This document shows positions 43,717-51,686 of a stretch of 64,000 nt of DNA, one piece after another. The notes beneath the pieces were generated by a model. The model saw nothing but the letters and a program-made list of their open reading frames with translations, was not told the DNA's origin and made no database searches. Both the position numbers and the translations under genes were made by a program. This DNA is from Alphaproteobacteria bacterium. Lineage in GTDB: Bacteria; Pseudomonadota; Alphaproteobacteria; CAAGCB01; CAG-977. Position 1 is the stretch's first letter; every line of letters begins with the position of its first letter. The DNA is taken from contig CAAGEP010000006.1 in NCBI GenBank assembly GCA_900768875.1, positions 74,847 to 138,846 of the forward strand. Reading direction: 5' to 3'.

Positions 43717-45396
43717 TCAGCGTCCGCCGCCGCCCCCGCCGCCATGACCGCCGCCGGAAAAACCGCCGCCGCCACTGCCGCTTGAACGGGCGGGCGCGGT
43801 CGTCGATCTGCCGACAGCGGCGACAAATCCGTCATATCCGCAACAAGGAATGTGCCGGCAATACGCCGCCGTTGTTTCGGACGACATGGCTTTGATTTTG
43901 TCGCTCCATTCGCTTTCCATATCCAGCAAAACGGCGTACGGCATCAGCTTTTCCGTTTTTTCGGCGGAAACCTGTGCGGAAGATTTCAGAAACAGTTTGA
44001 TTCCTTGAATATGGTCGGCAATATCGCGTCCTTTTTCCGTCAGGCGCTTTATCAACGCGCCGTAAATCGGAACAGTCGCCGCCGCCGCCGCGTAAAAGGC
44101 GGCAATCGCCGGAAAGCCGTTCGTTTTGGCGAACATCATCGTCGCGAAATGAAAGGAGATAAACACTGCCATAAACACAGTTGCAAAGCTGAATTTCCGG
44201 TTTTTGAATCCTTGCAGCACCATGGTTGAAGCCACAATGAAAAACGGCAGGTAAAATGCAAAATAAATCAGCAAATCCGTCATTTGTTCGTCATATGCGC
44301 CTTTAATCAGCAAAAAAGCGGCAAGCAGCGCACCGCCGACGGTGAAGATTTTGTTGGTTTTAAAGCAATCGCGCGTTTTTTCGCGCAAAAGCTTGTTCAG
44401 CGCGTTTTGGGCTTGTGTCGCGCGGGGATTGTAAAAACGGCCGACGTGTAAAGGGAACGTGAGAAACTTGTCCAAAATCCGTTCTTCGTCGTTTTTGGGG
44501 GCGCGGTTTTTCAGCAGCGTGTTCGGACTTTGCGGATCGAACGAACAGTATCCCGACACGGTTGCCTGCAGCAAAGCCAGAGCCAAGGTTTTATCTTTTT
44601 TCGCGCCCAAAGAAGCCGCGAAGTTCGCTTCGGCGGGGGTCATGCCCGTGATGCCGTCAAAGCGCGGCATAATCGAATCGGACGGCGGATTGCGCTTGAC
44701 GGCAAGTCCCGTCAGCAAAAAATACAGTCCCAAAACGCCGATTGCCGCCCAAACGTTAAACGGATGCGGCGACGCGGAAACGCTGACCGCGCCTTTGTCA
44801 AAACCGACGGCAACGGTCAATCCTTCGCCCGCTTGCAAAGGGCGGGGGGCGAAAAAGCGCAAATCGGAATAACGCGCCGATTCCGTCGAACCGTATCCGC
44901 CGATATAGCCCGCTTGGCGAACGACGCGCGCGCCGCGGGGCAAAGTGACGGACGCGGACGCTTCGTCAATCGGAAACGCCCAGTTGTTGCCCGTGACGTT
45001 CCAATAAACTTCGTCGTATTTGTCAAAAAAGCGAACTGCGTTTCGCACGCGGTAAACCAGAGTGAACGTTGTTGTTTCACGCGGAATGAAATCATCGTTT
45101 CCCGTATTGACGCGCAAATTGCCGCTGCTGTTTTCGATGAAAAAAGGTTCGGGATTGCCGTTGCGGAAAACGGATTCGATGTGATAGCGTTCCCCTTTGT
45201 TTCGGGGTAAATCGCGGTAAATGCCGCGGCGGATGTTGACGCCTTCAACGGTGACGGTAATGTTTTCCGTAACGAACAGGGACGCGTCGGGCTGAACGGT
45301 TATATCGGCGCGGTAGGACAAAATCCGTTCCGCAGCATGCGCCGAAAACGAAAATACAATCAGAAAAAGGGTTAAAAGCTTTTTCAACGGTGTCAA
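43717..45396 (-). CDS. DUF2207 membrane protein with Gly-rich C-terminus
   Basis: The predicted start is TTG 45396, overlapping the preceding TGA (TTGA). It is the only start that keeps the signal peptide MTPLKKLLTLFLIVFSFSAHA. The 559-aa product has a periplasmic beta-rich DUF2207 region (~25-200: LSYRADITVQPDASLFVTENI, GVNIRRGIYRDLPRNKGERYH), a helix at ~215-235, a cytoplasmic region, two or more helices at ~355-445, and a Gly/Ser-rich tail ending HGGGGGGGR. Members are widespread envelope proteins without a settled function. It is coupled to the upstream PPC-like gene. Confidence 0.85.
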   Translation of the reverse strand: MTPLKKLLTLFLIVFSFSAHAAERILSYRADITVQPDASLFVTENITVTVEGVNIRRGIYRDLPRNKGERYHIESVFRNGNPEPFFIENSSGNLRVNTGNDDFIPRETTTFTLVYRVRNAVRFFDKYDEVYWNVTGNNWAFPIDEASASVTLPRGARVVRQAGYIGGYGSTESARYSDLRFFAPRPLQAGEGLTVAVGFDKGAVSVSASPHPFNVWAAIGVLGLYFLLTGLAVKRNPPSDSIMPRFDGITGMTPAEANFAASLGAKKDKTLALALLQATVSGYCSFDPQSPNTLLKNRAPKNDEERILDKFLTFPLHVGRFYNPRATQAQNALNKLLREKTRDCFKTNKIFTVGGALLAAFLLIKGAYDEQMTDLLIYFAFYLPFFIVASTMVLQGFKNRKFSFATVFMAVFISFHFATMMFAKTNGFPAIAAFYAAAAATVPIYGALIKRLTEKGRDIADHIQGIKLFLKSSAQVSAEKTEKLMPYAVLLDMESEWSDKIKAMSSETTAAYCRHIPCCGYDGFVAAVGRSTTAPARSSGSGGGGFSGGGHGGGGGGGR

Positions 45397-46178
45397 GTCA
45401 CCAAATTCAAAATGCGCGCGGCGGTGCCGGCGGACGATGCGCGGTTGATTGTCGCCATGTTCGTATACCCCGCCGCCAACAAATCGGAAGCCCCTTGCGC
45501 GGACAGAATACCGCTGTTCGTCGTGGCGTTCGTCAGCGACGAATTCATTTGCTCCTCGTTTTTTTTCTGCTGAATTTGCCCTTCGGACAGCCCTTTGTGA
45601 TTGACGGCGGTTTCCTTGGTGACATAGTCGTGCTTGTAAGTATCGCCCATTTGCACTTGCAGAGCGTACAGCGTGTCCTTTTTAACGGGCTTGCCGTCCT
45701 GCGTGGTGACGTGAATGTAATAAGTGCCTTTGCCCGCGTCGAATTCGCCTTTCATCATTTTTTCGAAAGCGGCGTATTCCTTGGATTTGGAATCGTCGTT
45801 TGTGGCAATCATTTTATCGCGGTAGCCCTGTTTGGTGTAGATTTCGACGCGCAGTCCCTTGGCTTTGAAATCCGCGGTGGCTTTTTCATAGTCGGACGCG
45901 GCGCTGTCAATGTCGTCCTGCGACACGTCTTTGTTTTTATCCTGCAAAGCGGATACGTTGATGGCGGACAGGCGCAGTTTTCCTTTGGACAGGGATTTGA
46001 AGCTGAACCAATCCTCGGTTTCGTTTTCGGACAACGTGGTAATCATATTCAGCCGCGAATAATTCAGGCGCAAATTGCCCATGTCGCGCGCGGTTTTAAT
46101 CGTGTCGTTGTAAACGTCGGACGACGATTTCGACCATGACTTTGCCAAAGTCGCGGTTAATTCTACACCGTTAGCCAT
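45393..46178 (-). CDS. Uncharacterised protein with PPC-like beta-sandwich pattern
   Basis: A 261-aa protein starting at ATG 46178 after AAAGGAG. It has no signal peptide or membrane helix. Residues ~50-180 follow the pre-peptidase C-terminal (PPC) rhythm: NETEDWFSFKSLSKGKLRLSAIN, then LRVEIYTKQG, then AGKGTYYIHVTTQ and LYALQVQMG. The C-terminal ~70 residues are Ala/Ser/Asn-rich and helical (GILSAQGASDLLAAGYTNMA). PPC domains usually sit on secreted proteases, so a leaderless one suggests secretion by a signal-independent route such as type I, flagellar or type IV export, which is inference. It is coupled to the DUF2207 gene downstream. Confidence 0.6.
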   Translation of the reverse strand: MANGVELTATLAKSWSKSSSDVYNDTIKTARDMGNLRLNYSRLNMITTLSENETEDWFSFKSLSKGKLRLSAINVSALQDKNKDVSQDDIDSAASDYEKATADFKAKGLRVEIYTKQGYRDKMIATNDDSKSKEYAAFEKMMKGEFDAGKGTYYIHVTTQDGKPVKKDTLYALQVQMGDTYKHDYVTKETAVNHKGLSEGQIQQKKNEEQMNSSLTNATTNSGILSAQGASDLLAAGYTNMATINRASSAGTAARILNLVT

Positions 46179-46227
46179 AACGCACTCCTTTCTTTGAGTG
46201 AATCCTTAATAACAGGATATCCGATTT

Positions 46228-48156
46228 TTACAATTCGGGCAAGACTTCGTCGAAATTCTTTTCAACGGGTGGCAGGGGTTCCGGCTTTTGTTTTTTTTCG
46301 GGCTTGTTTCGGGGGGATTGCCATTCGACTTCGTACAAACGCTGGCGTTCGTCAATGCCTTTCAAGTCAAACAGCCCCAAGTCTTTGAAAACATAGCTTT
46401 TTCCCGCTGCCAATTCTTTGACGACGCTGGAAACGAAAATCTGGTTTTTATCGGCTTTGGCGCAAATTCTGGCGGCGATTTGAACCGTCAGTCCGAACAA
46501 ATCGTTGTTTTCGACAATCGGTTCGCCCGAATTCAGTCCGATTCGGATTTCCAAAGGAACGGTCGGCGATTCGTGGTTGTATTCATTGACGGCGCGTTGA
46601 ATCGCGATTGCCGCGTCCAGCGCGTTCGACGCCCATACGAACGATGCCATGATACCGTCGCCCGTTTGTTTTATTTCTTCACCGTTGCAGGCGGTCAAAG
46701 CCTGCCGCACGATGGTGTTGTGCCGGTGAACCAGTTCCTGCGCCAACGTGTCGCCGTAGGTCTGCGTCATTTGCGTTGATCCGACGATGTCCGTAAACAT
46801 TACCGATATCGTTCCCGATTGAGTCAATTCTTTTTTATCGGGGTTCAGCCATTTTTGCAAAGCTCCCTGCAACAGAGAGGGCAATTCGGGCGAAGACGGC
46901 GTTTCGGTGTAAAGCTCCATTGCTTTTGATCCGTTTTCAATCATCGGCAAATAGGACGGTTCCAACATATATTCGTCCAAACGATCAAAAAACAAATCGG
47001 CCAAAGACTTCGTCCGTCCCATTAGCTCCAACTGAGAAGACAGCAACAAACGTTCTTCGTTTTTTTGCAAAGCGTTTTTGGTGCACAAAAATTCACACGC
47101 TCCCGCCAAAAAAAGTTCAACCCCGAAACGGGCGTAAGTATTCAGCAGGACATTTTGTTTCTGCAGCGTTTTCAGAATCAGCGACAAAAACGCCGTCAGC
47201 TGCAGGTTGTAGCGTTCCAGTTCCGGCGGAATGGAGGAATCGTTTTCGGTGTCAGCTTTCGCTTCTTCCGCTGCCATCGGGTCGTCGGGGACTAAAAGGG
47301 CATCCGGCTCTTTTTGTTCGTCTTCCGTCTGTTCGTTGTCTTCCGTGTTTTCCGTCGAATCGCTCTGAATCGATGCCAAAGCTTCTTCGGCGGCTTTTTC
47401 GTCTTCCTCTTTTTTCAAAGCGGCCGCTTTCTCGCGTTCGGCGATGCGTTCGGCCAATGTTTTGCGGCCGGTGATGCGGTCGAAAATATCGAACAGAAAA
47501 CGGGCGACGCCGGTGGACAGTTCGTCTGCGCCTTCAAAAGATTCGGTGAATGTTTCAACGGGTTTTGCGTTTTTTTCACCGGCGACGGGGTCGTTTTTCG
47601 GCAGCTGCGGCCAGAACGGGTCTTTTTCGTCGTCCACGCCCATCAAAATGTTCCAGTCCACCCAGCGAACCGCCAGCGGAATGGATAAAAACAGGAAGAA
47701 AAAGATAAACAGTCCCAAAGCAAAATGCTGCGACATTTCCGTCGGAGCGAAATTCCCCATGACCATGGCGCGCAGGATGCCCGCCGACAAAGCCCCCGCT
47801 CCCAACAGGGAAATAATCAAAGCGAACCCCAAACGCAGGAAAGCTTCGGTAAACGTCTGTTCCGTTTTGCGTTTTTTTTCGTTTTTGTATTTCGGCAACG
47901 GAGGCGCGGGTTTTCCGATCATCTTGTCGCGCGGGGGCGGTTTCGGCAAATCGCTGAGGTAAACCATGGCTTCGGTGAACGTTTGGGCGTTCATGTCATA
48001 GGTTTCTTTGACAACTTTTGTAGGAGTTTGCTGAGAAAATTCAATGGATTTGGCGTGCTCCATCGCGGCGGAGCGGCGTTCGGACGGATAGCGGCCGATT
48101 AAATCCCAGCTGCCGTTTTGATAGGCGTACACTTCATAATTGACTATACCTGGCAA
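46228..48156 (-). CDS. Class III adenylate/guanylate cyclase with membrane region
   Basis: A 642-aa protein. The likely start is TTG 48156 with a weak GAG upstream; no ATG is in frame nearby. The N-terminal ~60 residues are soluble, two or more membrane helices lie at ~100-165, an acidic linker at ~215-310 (EEDEKAAEEALASIQ, TENTEDNEQTEDEQ) follows, then a helical region and the cyclase homology domain at ~445-610. Metal aspartates occur in MFTDIVGST and QTGDGIMASF, with RIGLNSGEPI and NDLFGLTVQIAARICA. It should make cAMP or cGMP; which one cannot be read safely. The start region lies within a 12-bp inverted repeat. Confidence 0.85.
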   Translation of the reverse strand: MPGIVNYEVYAYQNGSWDLIGRYPSERRSAAMEHAKSIEFSQQTPTKVVKETYDMNAQTFTEAMVYLSDLPKPPPRDKMIGKPAPPLPKYKNEKKRKTEQTFTEAFLRLGFALIISLLGAGALSAGILRAMVMGNFAPTEMSQHFALGLFIFFFLFLSIPLAVRWVDWNILMGVDDEKDPFWPQLPKNDPVAGEKNAKPVETFTESFEGADELSTGVARFLFDIFDRITGRKTLAERIAEREKAAALKKEEDEKAAEEALASIQSDSTENTEDNEQTEDEQKEPDALLVPDDPMAAEEAKADTENDSSIPPELERYNLQLTAFLSLILKTLQKQNVLLNTYARFGVELFLAGACEFLCTKNALQKNEERLLLSSQLELMGRTKSLADLFFDRLDEYMLEPSYLPMIENGSKAMELYTETPSSPELPSLLQGALQKWLNPDKKELTQSGTISVMFTDIVGSTQMTQTYGDTLAQELVHRHNTIVRQALTACNGEEIKQTGDGIMASFVWASNALDAAIAIQRAVNEYNHESPTVPLEIRIGLNSGEPIVENNDLFGLTVQIAARICAKADKNQIFVSSVVKELAAGKSYVFKDLGLFDLKGIDERQRLYEVEWQSPRNKPEKKQKPEPLPPVEKNFDEVLPEL

Positions 48157-48200
48157 AATGATTCTCGCTTAAAAAATTTTTTCTTTCAGTATAGTCAATT
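48138..48200. promoter_or_regulatory. 12-bp inverted repeat around the cyclase start
   Basis: AATTGACTATAC at 48138-48149 is exactly mirrored by GTATAGTCAATT at 48189-48200, with a 39-bp spacer that contains the TTG start. On the minus strand the outer arm also reads as a -35-like TTGACT overlapping TATACT. It may be an operator pair or a small mobile-element footprint. Confidence 0.45.
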
Positions 48201-48215
48201 GGCAGAAAAAAAGGC

Positions 48216-48252
48216 AATAAAAAAACAACGGCTTGAAAGCAAACCGTTGTTT
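48216..48252 (-). terminator. Terminator after rpmE
   Basis: On the minus strand AACAACGG pairs with CCGTTGTT (plus-strand arms 48224-48231 and 48244-48251), followed by a T run. Confidence 0.8.
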
Positions 48253-48266
48253 CAAAAGAAAATCTT

Positions 48267-48491
48267 TTATTTCTTGGCTGTAAAGCCGGCGAAACGTTTG
48301 TTGAATTTCGCCAACTGACCGCCCGTGTCGATCATGCGGTAAACGCCCGTCCACGCGGGATGCGACAGCGGATCGATATCCAAGCGGACGGTATCGCCTT
48401 CTTTGCCCATTGTGGAACGGGTTTTGAATTCGGTTCCGTCGGTCATAACCACGGTAATTTCGTGGTAATTCGGATGAATGTCTTTTTTCAT
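48267..48491 (-). CDS. rpmE: Ribosomal protein bL31
   Basis: The start is ATG 48491 (MKKDIHPNYHEI); a longer frame to 48575 is rejected because L31 begins with this motif and GGAG precedes it. The 74-aa protein is a bL31 of the large ribosomal subunit, without the zinc CxxC pair, which is the alphaproteobacterial form (VVMTDGTEFKTRSTMGKEGDT, HPAWTG, GGQLAKFNKRFAG). It lies 90 bp after the OmpA/MotB-like gene on the same strand and has its own terminator. Confidence 0.95.
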   Translation of the reverse strand: MKKDIHPNYHEITVVMTDGTEFKTRSTMGKEGDTVRLDIDPLSHPAWTGVYRMIDTGGQLAKFNKRFAGFTAKK

Positions 48492-48581
48492 AATTCTGCT
48501 CCAGTCCGTAAGATAAGTGAACTCTCTATACTCTAAACGCGCGGGGATTTCAAGCCATTTCGTCAAAAAAGTCAAAAAAGG

Positions 48582-49604
48582 CTATCTTTCCGTTAATTTA
48601 AACTCGATACGGCGGTTTTTTCTGCGCGCGGCGGGGGTATCGCCTTTTGCAATCGGTTGGTGCGATCCGAATCCGGCGGCGACCAAGCGGTTGGCGGAAA
48701 CGCCTTTTTTTATCAGATAGCGCACAACGGCAATCGCTCTGTCCGACGACAAATGCCAGTTCGACGCGTACAGTTCGTTTGAAATCGGAACGTTGTCCGT
48801 ATGTCCGTCAACCCGCAACACCCAAGGCACCTTTGCGGGGATTTTTTTTGACAGTTCCTTGATGGAAGCCGCTATCAAATCCAGCTGTTTTTTGCCGCGT
48901 TCCTCCAAATGGGCGGAACCGCTTTTGAAAAACAGCTCGGATTGCAAAACAAAGCGGTCGCCGACGATTCGGATGTCGTCGCGGTTTTCCAACACTTTGC
49001 GCAAAGTGCCGAAAAAATCGGAGCGGTAATAAGACAGTTCGGACGCTTTTTGCGCCAAAGCTTTGTTCAAGCGTTTGCCCAAATCGGCGATTTGAGCGTT
49101 TTGGGTTTTGGCTTTTTCCTCTGCCGCGCCCAATGCCGCGTTCAGTTTCGCGATTTCGTCCGTCAGATTTTGCGTTTTCGTGTTGAGCAGCGCAATGTGC
49201 GCTTTTGCTTCGTCGGAAATTTTGCGTTCGTTTTCAAAGTCCTGTTTGCGGGCGGCGGTTTCTTTTTCCAATTCTTTTTTGCGCAGTTCCAACGCTTCGA
49301 CGTCTTGCGTCAAAAGGGCTATTTTGGCTAAGGAATCTTTGTAATCCGACTGCGCCGCCGACAGTTGCCGTCCCAAATCGGCCGAGTTTTTGCGTTCGTT
49401 CGACAATTCATCGGACAACACATCCAACTGATTGTTCAGCAATTCGATTTCGGAATTTTTCGTATCCAGATTGCGTCCCAAAAAATAATGCGACACTACA
49501 AACAGCAACAGAAAAAACAAAACGACAATCAGCAGATTCGACATCACATCGACAAAGCTGGGCCAGAAGTTGTAAACGGCGTGCTTGCGAATTCGTCCCG
49601 CCAT
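48582..49604 (-). CDS. MotB/OmpA-like peptidoglycan-binding envelope protein
   Basis: A 340-aa protein whose ATG overlaps the stop of the MotA-like gene (TAATG). It has one N-terminal membrane helix (~20-42, in FVDVMSNLLIVVLFF), a long coiled coil (~50-190), and a C-terminal OmpA domain that binds peptidoglycan (VDGHTDNVPIS, NRLVAAGFGSHQPIA, NRRIEFKL). The pair with a MotA/TolQ-like protein suggests a proton-driven envelope machine. This pair is seen widely in alphaproteobacteria beside efp and suhB and is distinct from true MotAB. A coiled coil is longer than in MotB. Confidence 0.85.
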   Translation of the reverse strand: MAGRIRKHAVYNFWPSFVDVMSNLLIVVLFFLLLFVVSHYFLGRNLDTKNSEIELLNNQLDVLSDELSNERKNSADLGRQLSAAQSDYKDSLAKIALLTQDVEALELRKKELEKETAARKQDFENERKISDEAKAHIALLNTKTQNLTDEIAKLNAALGAAEEKAKTQNAQIADLGKRLNKALAQKASELSYYRSDFFGTLRKVLENRDDIRIVGDRFVLQSELFFKSGSAHLEERGKKQLDLIAASIKELSKKIPAKVPWVLRVDGHTDNVPISNELYASNWHLSSDRAIAVVRYLIKKGVSANRLVAAGFGSHQPIAKGDTPAARRKNRRIEFKLTER

Positions 49605-50593
49605 TACTTGCCGTCCGTTCCCGAAATGGTGCGAATCAACAGACGAAACGAATCCCGCACTTCACGCAACAGGATTTCCTGGCGGGCTTCCGAATTTTTG
49701 TCAATCTGACTTATGCTGCGATCGATTCGGCTGATGTAACGCAACAAATCCGTATCGTTCTGGGCGCGTTCCTGCGCTTTTGCGTCGTCGATTTGCAACT
49801 GGCGGCGGATGTCCGCCATGCTTTCCACCATTTGTTCCAGCAAAGCGTTGGTATAAGCCGCATTGGAAGTTACAGAATCGTCCGTTGACCCGACCCCCGA
49901 CGCATAGCGTGTCAGCGCCGCCAGATGTTCGTCCAATCCGTTGTAAAAATGGTTTTGCGCGCCGTTCGCCTGCAAGTCCAAAAATCCCATGACCAAAGCC
50001 CCCGCCAATCCCAACAGGGACGACGAGAACGCCGTTCCCATACCCGACAGCGGTGCTTCCAGACTGGTTTTAATCGTATTGAATGCGTCCGAAGCCGATT
50101 CGCCCGATACGTTCAGCGCCCGAATTACGTCGCCGACAGCGCCGACGGTACTCATCAATCCCCAAAACGTTCCAAGCAATCCCAAAAAAGTGGACAGCCC
50201 GATTAAATAACGGGAAATGTCGCGGACTTCCTCCAACCGCATGCCGACGGAATCCAATACGGATCGCGCAATCGTCGGAGAAATGACGGCGTTTCCTTTG
50301 GCGCGGTTGTTTTTCAAAATCAACGCCAAAGGCGACAACAGCCGCAGCGGAGCCAACGCCGCGTCGTCCAAAGGCAAAGGCTGTTTGTTTATCCAGCGCA
50401 CTTCTTTGCGCAAAACAAAAACGGAGCGGAAGTTCAAAATGATGCCCGCCGCCAAAACAAAAGCAATCAATCCGTTTAAAACGGGATTGGTGAAAAACGC
50501 CGATTTTAAGAACGGAAACAGCAAAACGCCCGCAATGCAGACCAAAGCCAGAAACAATACCATTCGCGCAATGTAGCGTCCGGGAAATTCCAT
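49604..50593 (-). CDS. MotA/TolQ/ExbB-family proton channel-like protein
   Basis: The start is ATG 50593, with GAGGAG 8 bases upstream; GTG 50602 sits on the ribosome site and is unlikely. The 329-aa product has membrane helices at ~12-33, ~40-60, ~138-165 and ~185-210, with the conserved LIGLSTFLGLLGTFWGLMSTVGAV and GMGTAFSSSLLGLAGALVMGFLDLQ segments of the MotA_ExbB family. The family forms pentameric stators that convert ion flow to force. It is coupled to the OmpA/MotB-like partner. The C-terminal ~80 residues are soluble coiled coil. Confidence 0.85.
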   Translation of the reverse strand: MEFPGRYIARMVLFLALVCIAGVLLFPFLKSAFFTNPVLNGLIAFVLAAGIILNFRSVFVLRKEVRWINKQPLPLDDAALAPLRLLSPLALILKNNRAKGNAVISPTIARSVLDSVGMRLEEVRDISRYLIGLSTFLGLLGTFWGLMSTVGAVGDVIRALNVSGESASDAFNTIKTSLEAPLSGMGTAFSSSLLGLAGALVMGFLDLQANGAQNHFYNGLDEHLAALTRYASGVGSTDDSVTSNAAYTNALLEQMVESMADIRRQLQIDDAKAQERAQNDTDLLRYISRIDRSISQIDKNSEARQEILLREVRDSFRLLIRTISGTDGK

Positions 50594-50619
50594 GGGAAAC
50601 ACTCCTCTTGTGAGCTGTT

Positions 50620-51675
50620 TTATCCGTCAATTAAAATATCGGTGCGATCGGGCAGTTTGCTCCCTGCACCTTTGGTGGCGTGCGACCTGATTTCAATGCG
50701 CAAACTGCTGACGCCCGCGCGCGCCAACGCCGAACGAACCGCCAAAGCGCGGCGCAGGGATGTTTGGCGCTCTCTGCCGATGTTGGGCGATGACGGGCGG
50801 CTGTACGACAATATCAAAATACGGCGAGATCTTTCTTTTTTGAAAAGTTTTGCCAGTTTTTCGGCTTCGGATTGCATTTCTTCCGTCAGCTCTGCGGAGT
50901 TTTCGGGAAATACAAAGATTGCCGTCAAATCTTTGTTGCGCAAAACCGCTTTTGCCGTCGCCGAATCGGCGGGAACTTCTTTGACCAAAAACGCAGAGCG
51001 TTCTTTCGGGGTCAGTTTCCGAATGACGGGAACAACCGACCATTTTGCGGCTTCGTCCGTTTTTAAAGCCTTTGCCGTCTTGCGGGTCAGCAGCATTTCG
51101 GGAACGGTGTTCGGTTCCGCCGTTTGCGCCCGCTTCATCAAATCCAGTTCTTTGGCGGCGTGTTCCGCGTTTTCCTGTTGTTCCAGAAAATGTTTGGACA
51201 GCATCGGTTCTGCGGGGGCTGTTTCGGCTTCGGCCTGCAGGACGGGCGGTTGCTCTGTGACGGGCAAAGGCGCGACGGGCAAAACTTTGACTGTCGGAAC
51301 GGGATCCGCGCGGGGCTTCAGCCTGTCGTGTGCATCCCCTGTTCCGTTTTCCTTGACCTCGTATTTCTTTACGGGTTTGACAGGGGGCTTGACAACGGGT
51401 TTGACGGGTTTTTTAGGCTTTTTTGCTTTGACCGTCTTTTTGCTTTTGGCGTTTTTTTTGCGAACGGTCTTTGCCTTTTCTTTTTTCGGAGCCGACGCGC
51501 TTTGTTCCGCAGGCGGGTTCAGCGCGACGTTCGACTGGGCTTTCCGTTCCTTTGCCGAAGCCGTCAAATCGTCCGTCAGCACGTCCAAATCCAATGTGAT
51601 TTGAGCAAAAGCCGCCGTCGCCGTTACATAAGCAACGGCAAAAGCGGCGGCGAATTTTGCAAATCGGACGGAAAT
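50620..51675 (-). CDS. OmpA-like periplasmic protein with probable AUU start
   Basis: The frame has only TTG 51594 as a canonical start, but that lacks a ribosome site and would delete a signal peptide. The codon ATT at 51675-51673 lies 7 bases after a perfect AAGGAG (51688-51683) and gives a signal peptide of ~24 residues ending TAAFA before QITLDLDV. The 351-aa product has a Lys/Pro-rich linker (~60-110, KKTVKAKKPKKPVKP) and an OmpA-like C-terminal domain (~250-350: AIFVFPENSAELTEEM, SLRRALAVRSALARAGV). It is sandwiched between suhB and the MotA/OmpA pair, so it is probably a third part of that envelope module. Confidence 0.75.
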   Translation of the reverse strand: MSVRFAKFAAAFAVAYVTATAAFAQITLDLDVLTDDLTASAKERKAQSNVALNPPAEQSASAPKKEKAKTVRKKNAKSKKTVKAKKPKKPVKPVVKPPVKPVKKYEVKENGTGDAHDRLKPRADPVPTVKVLPVAPLPVTEQPPVLQAEAETAPAEPMLSKHFLEQQENAEHAAKELDLMKRAQTAEPNTVPEMLLTRKTAKALKTDEAAKWSVVPVIRKLTPKERSAFLVKEVPADSATAKAVLRNKDLTAIFVFPENSAELTEEMQSEAEKLAKLFKKERSRRILILSYSRPSSPNIGRERQTSLRRALAVRSALARAGVSSLRIEIRSHATKGAGSKLPDRTDILIDG

Positions 51676-51686
51676 GACGGTTCTCC

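Noticed and set aside
48582..50593. MotA/OmpA pair as a Zorya defence system (ZorAB)
   Set aside because: No ZorC, ZorD or ZorE is present, the MotA-like protein lacks the long ZorA tail, and the pair sits in a housekeeping efp-suhB neighbourhood.
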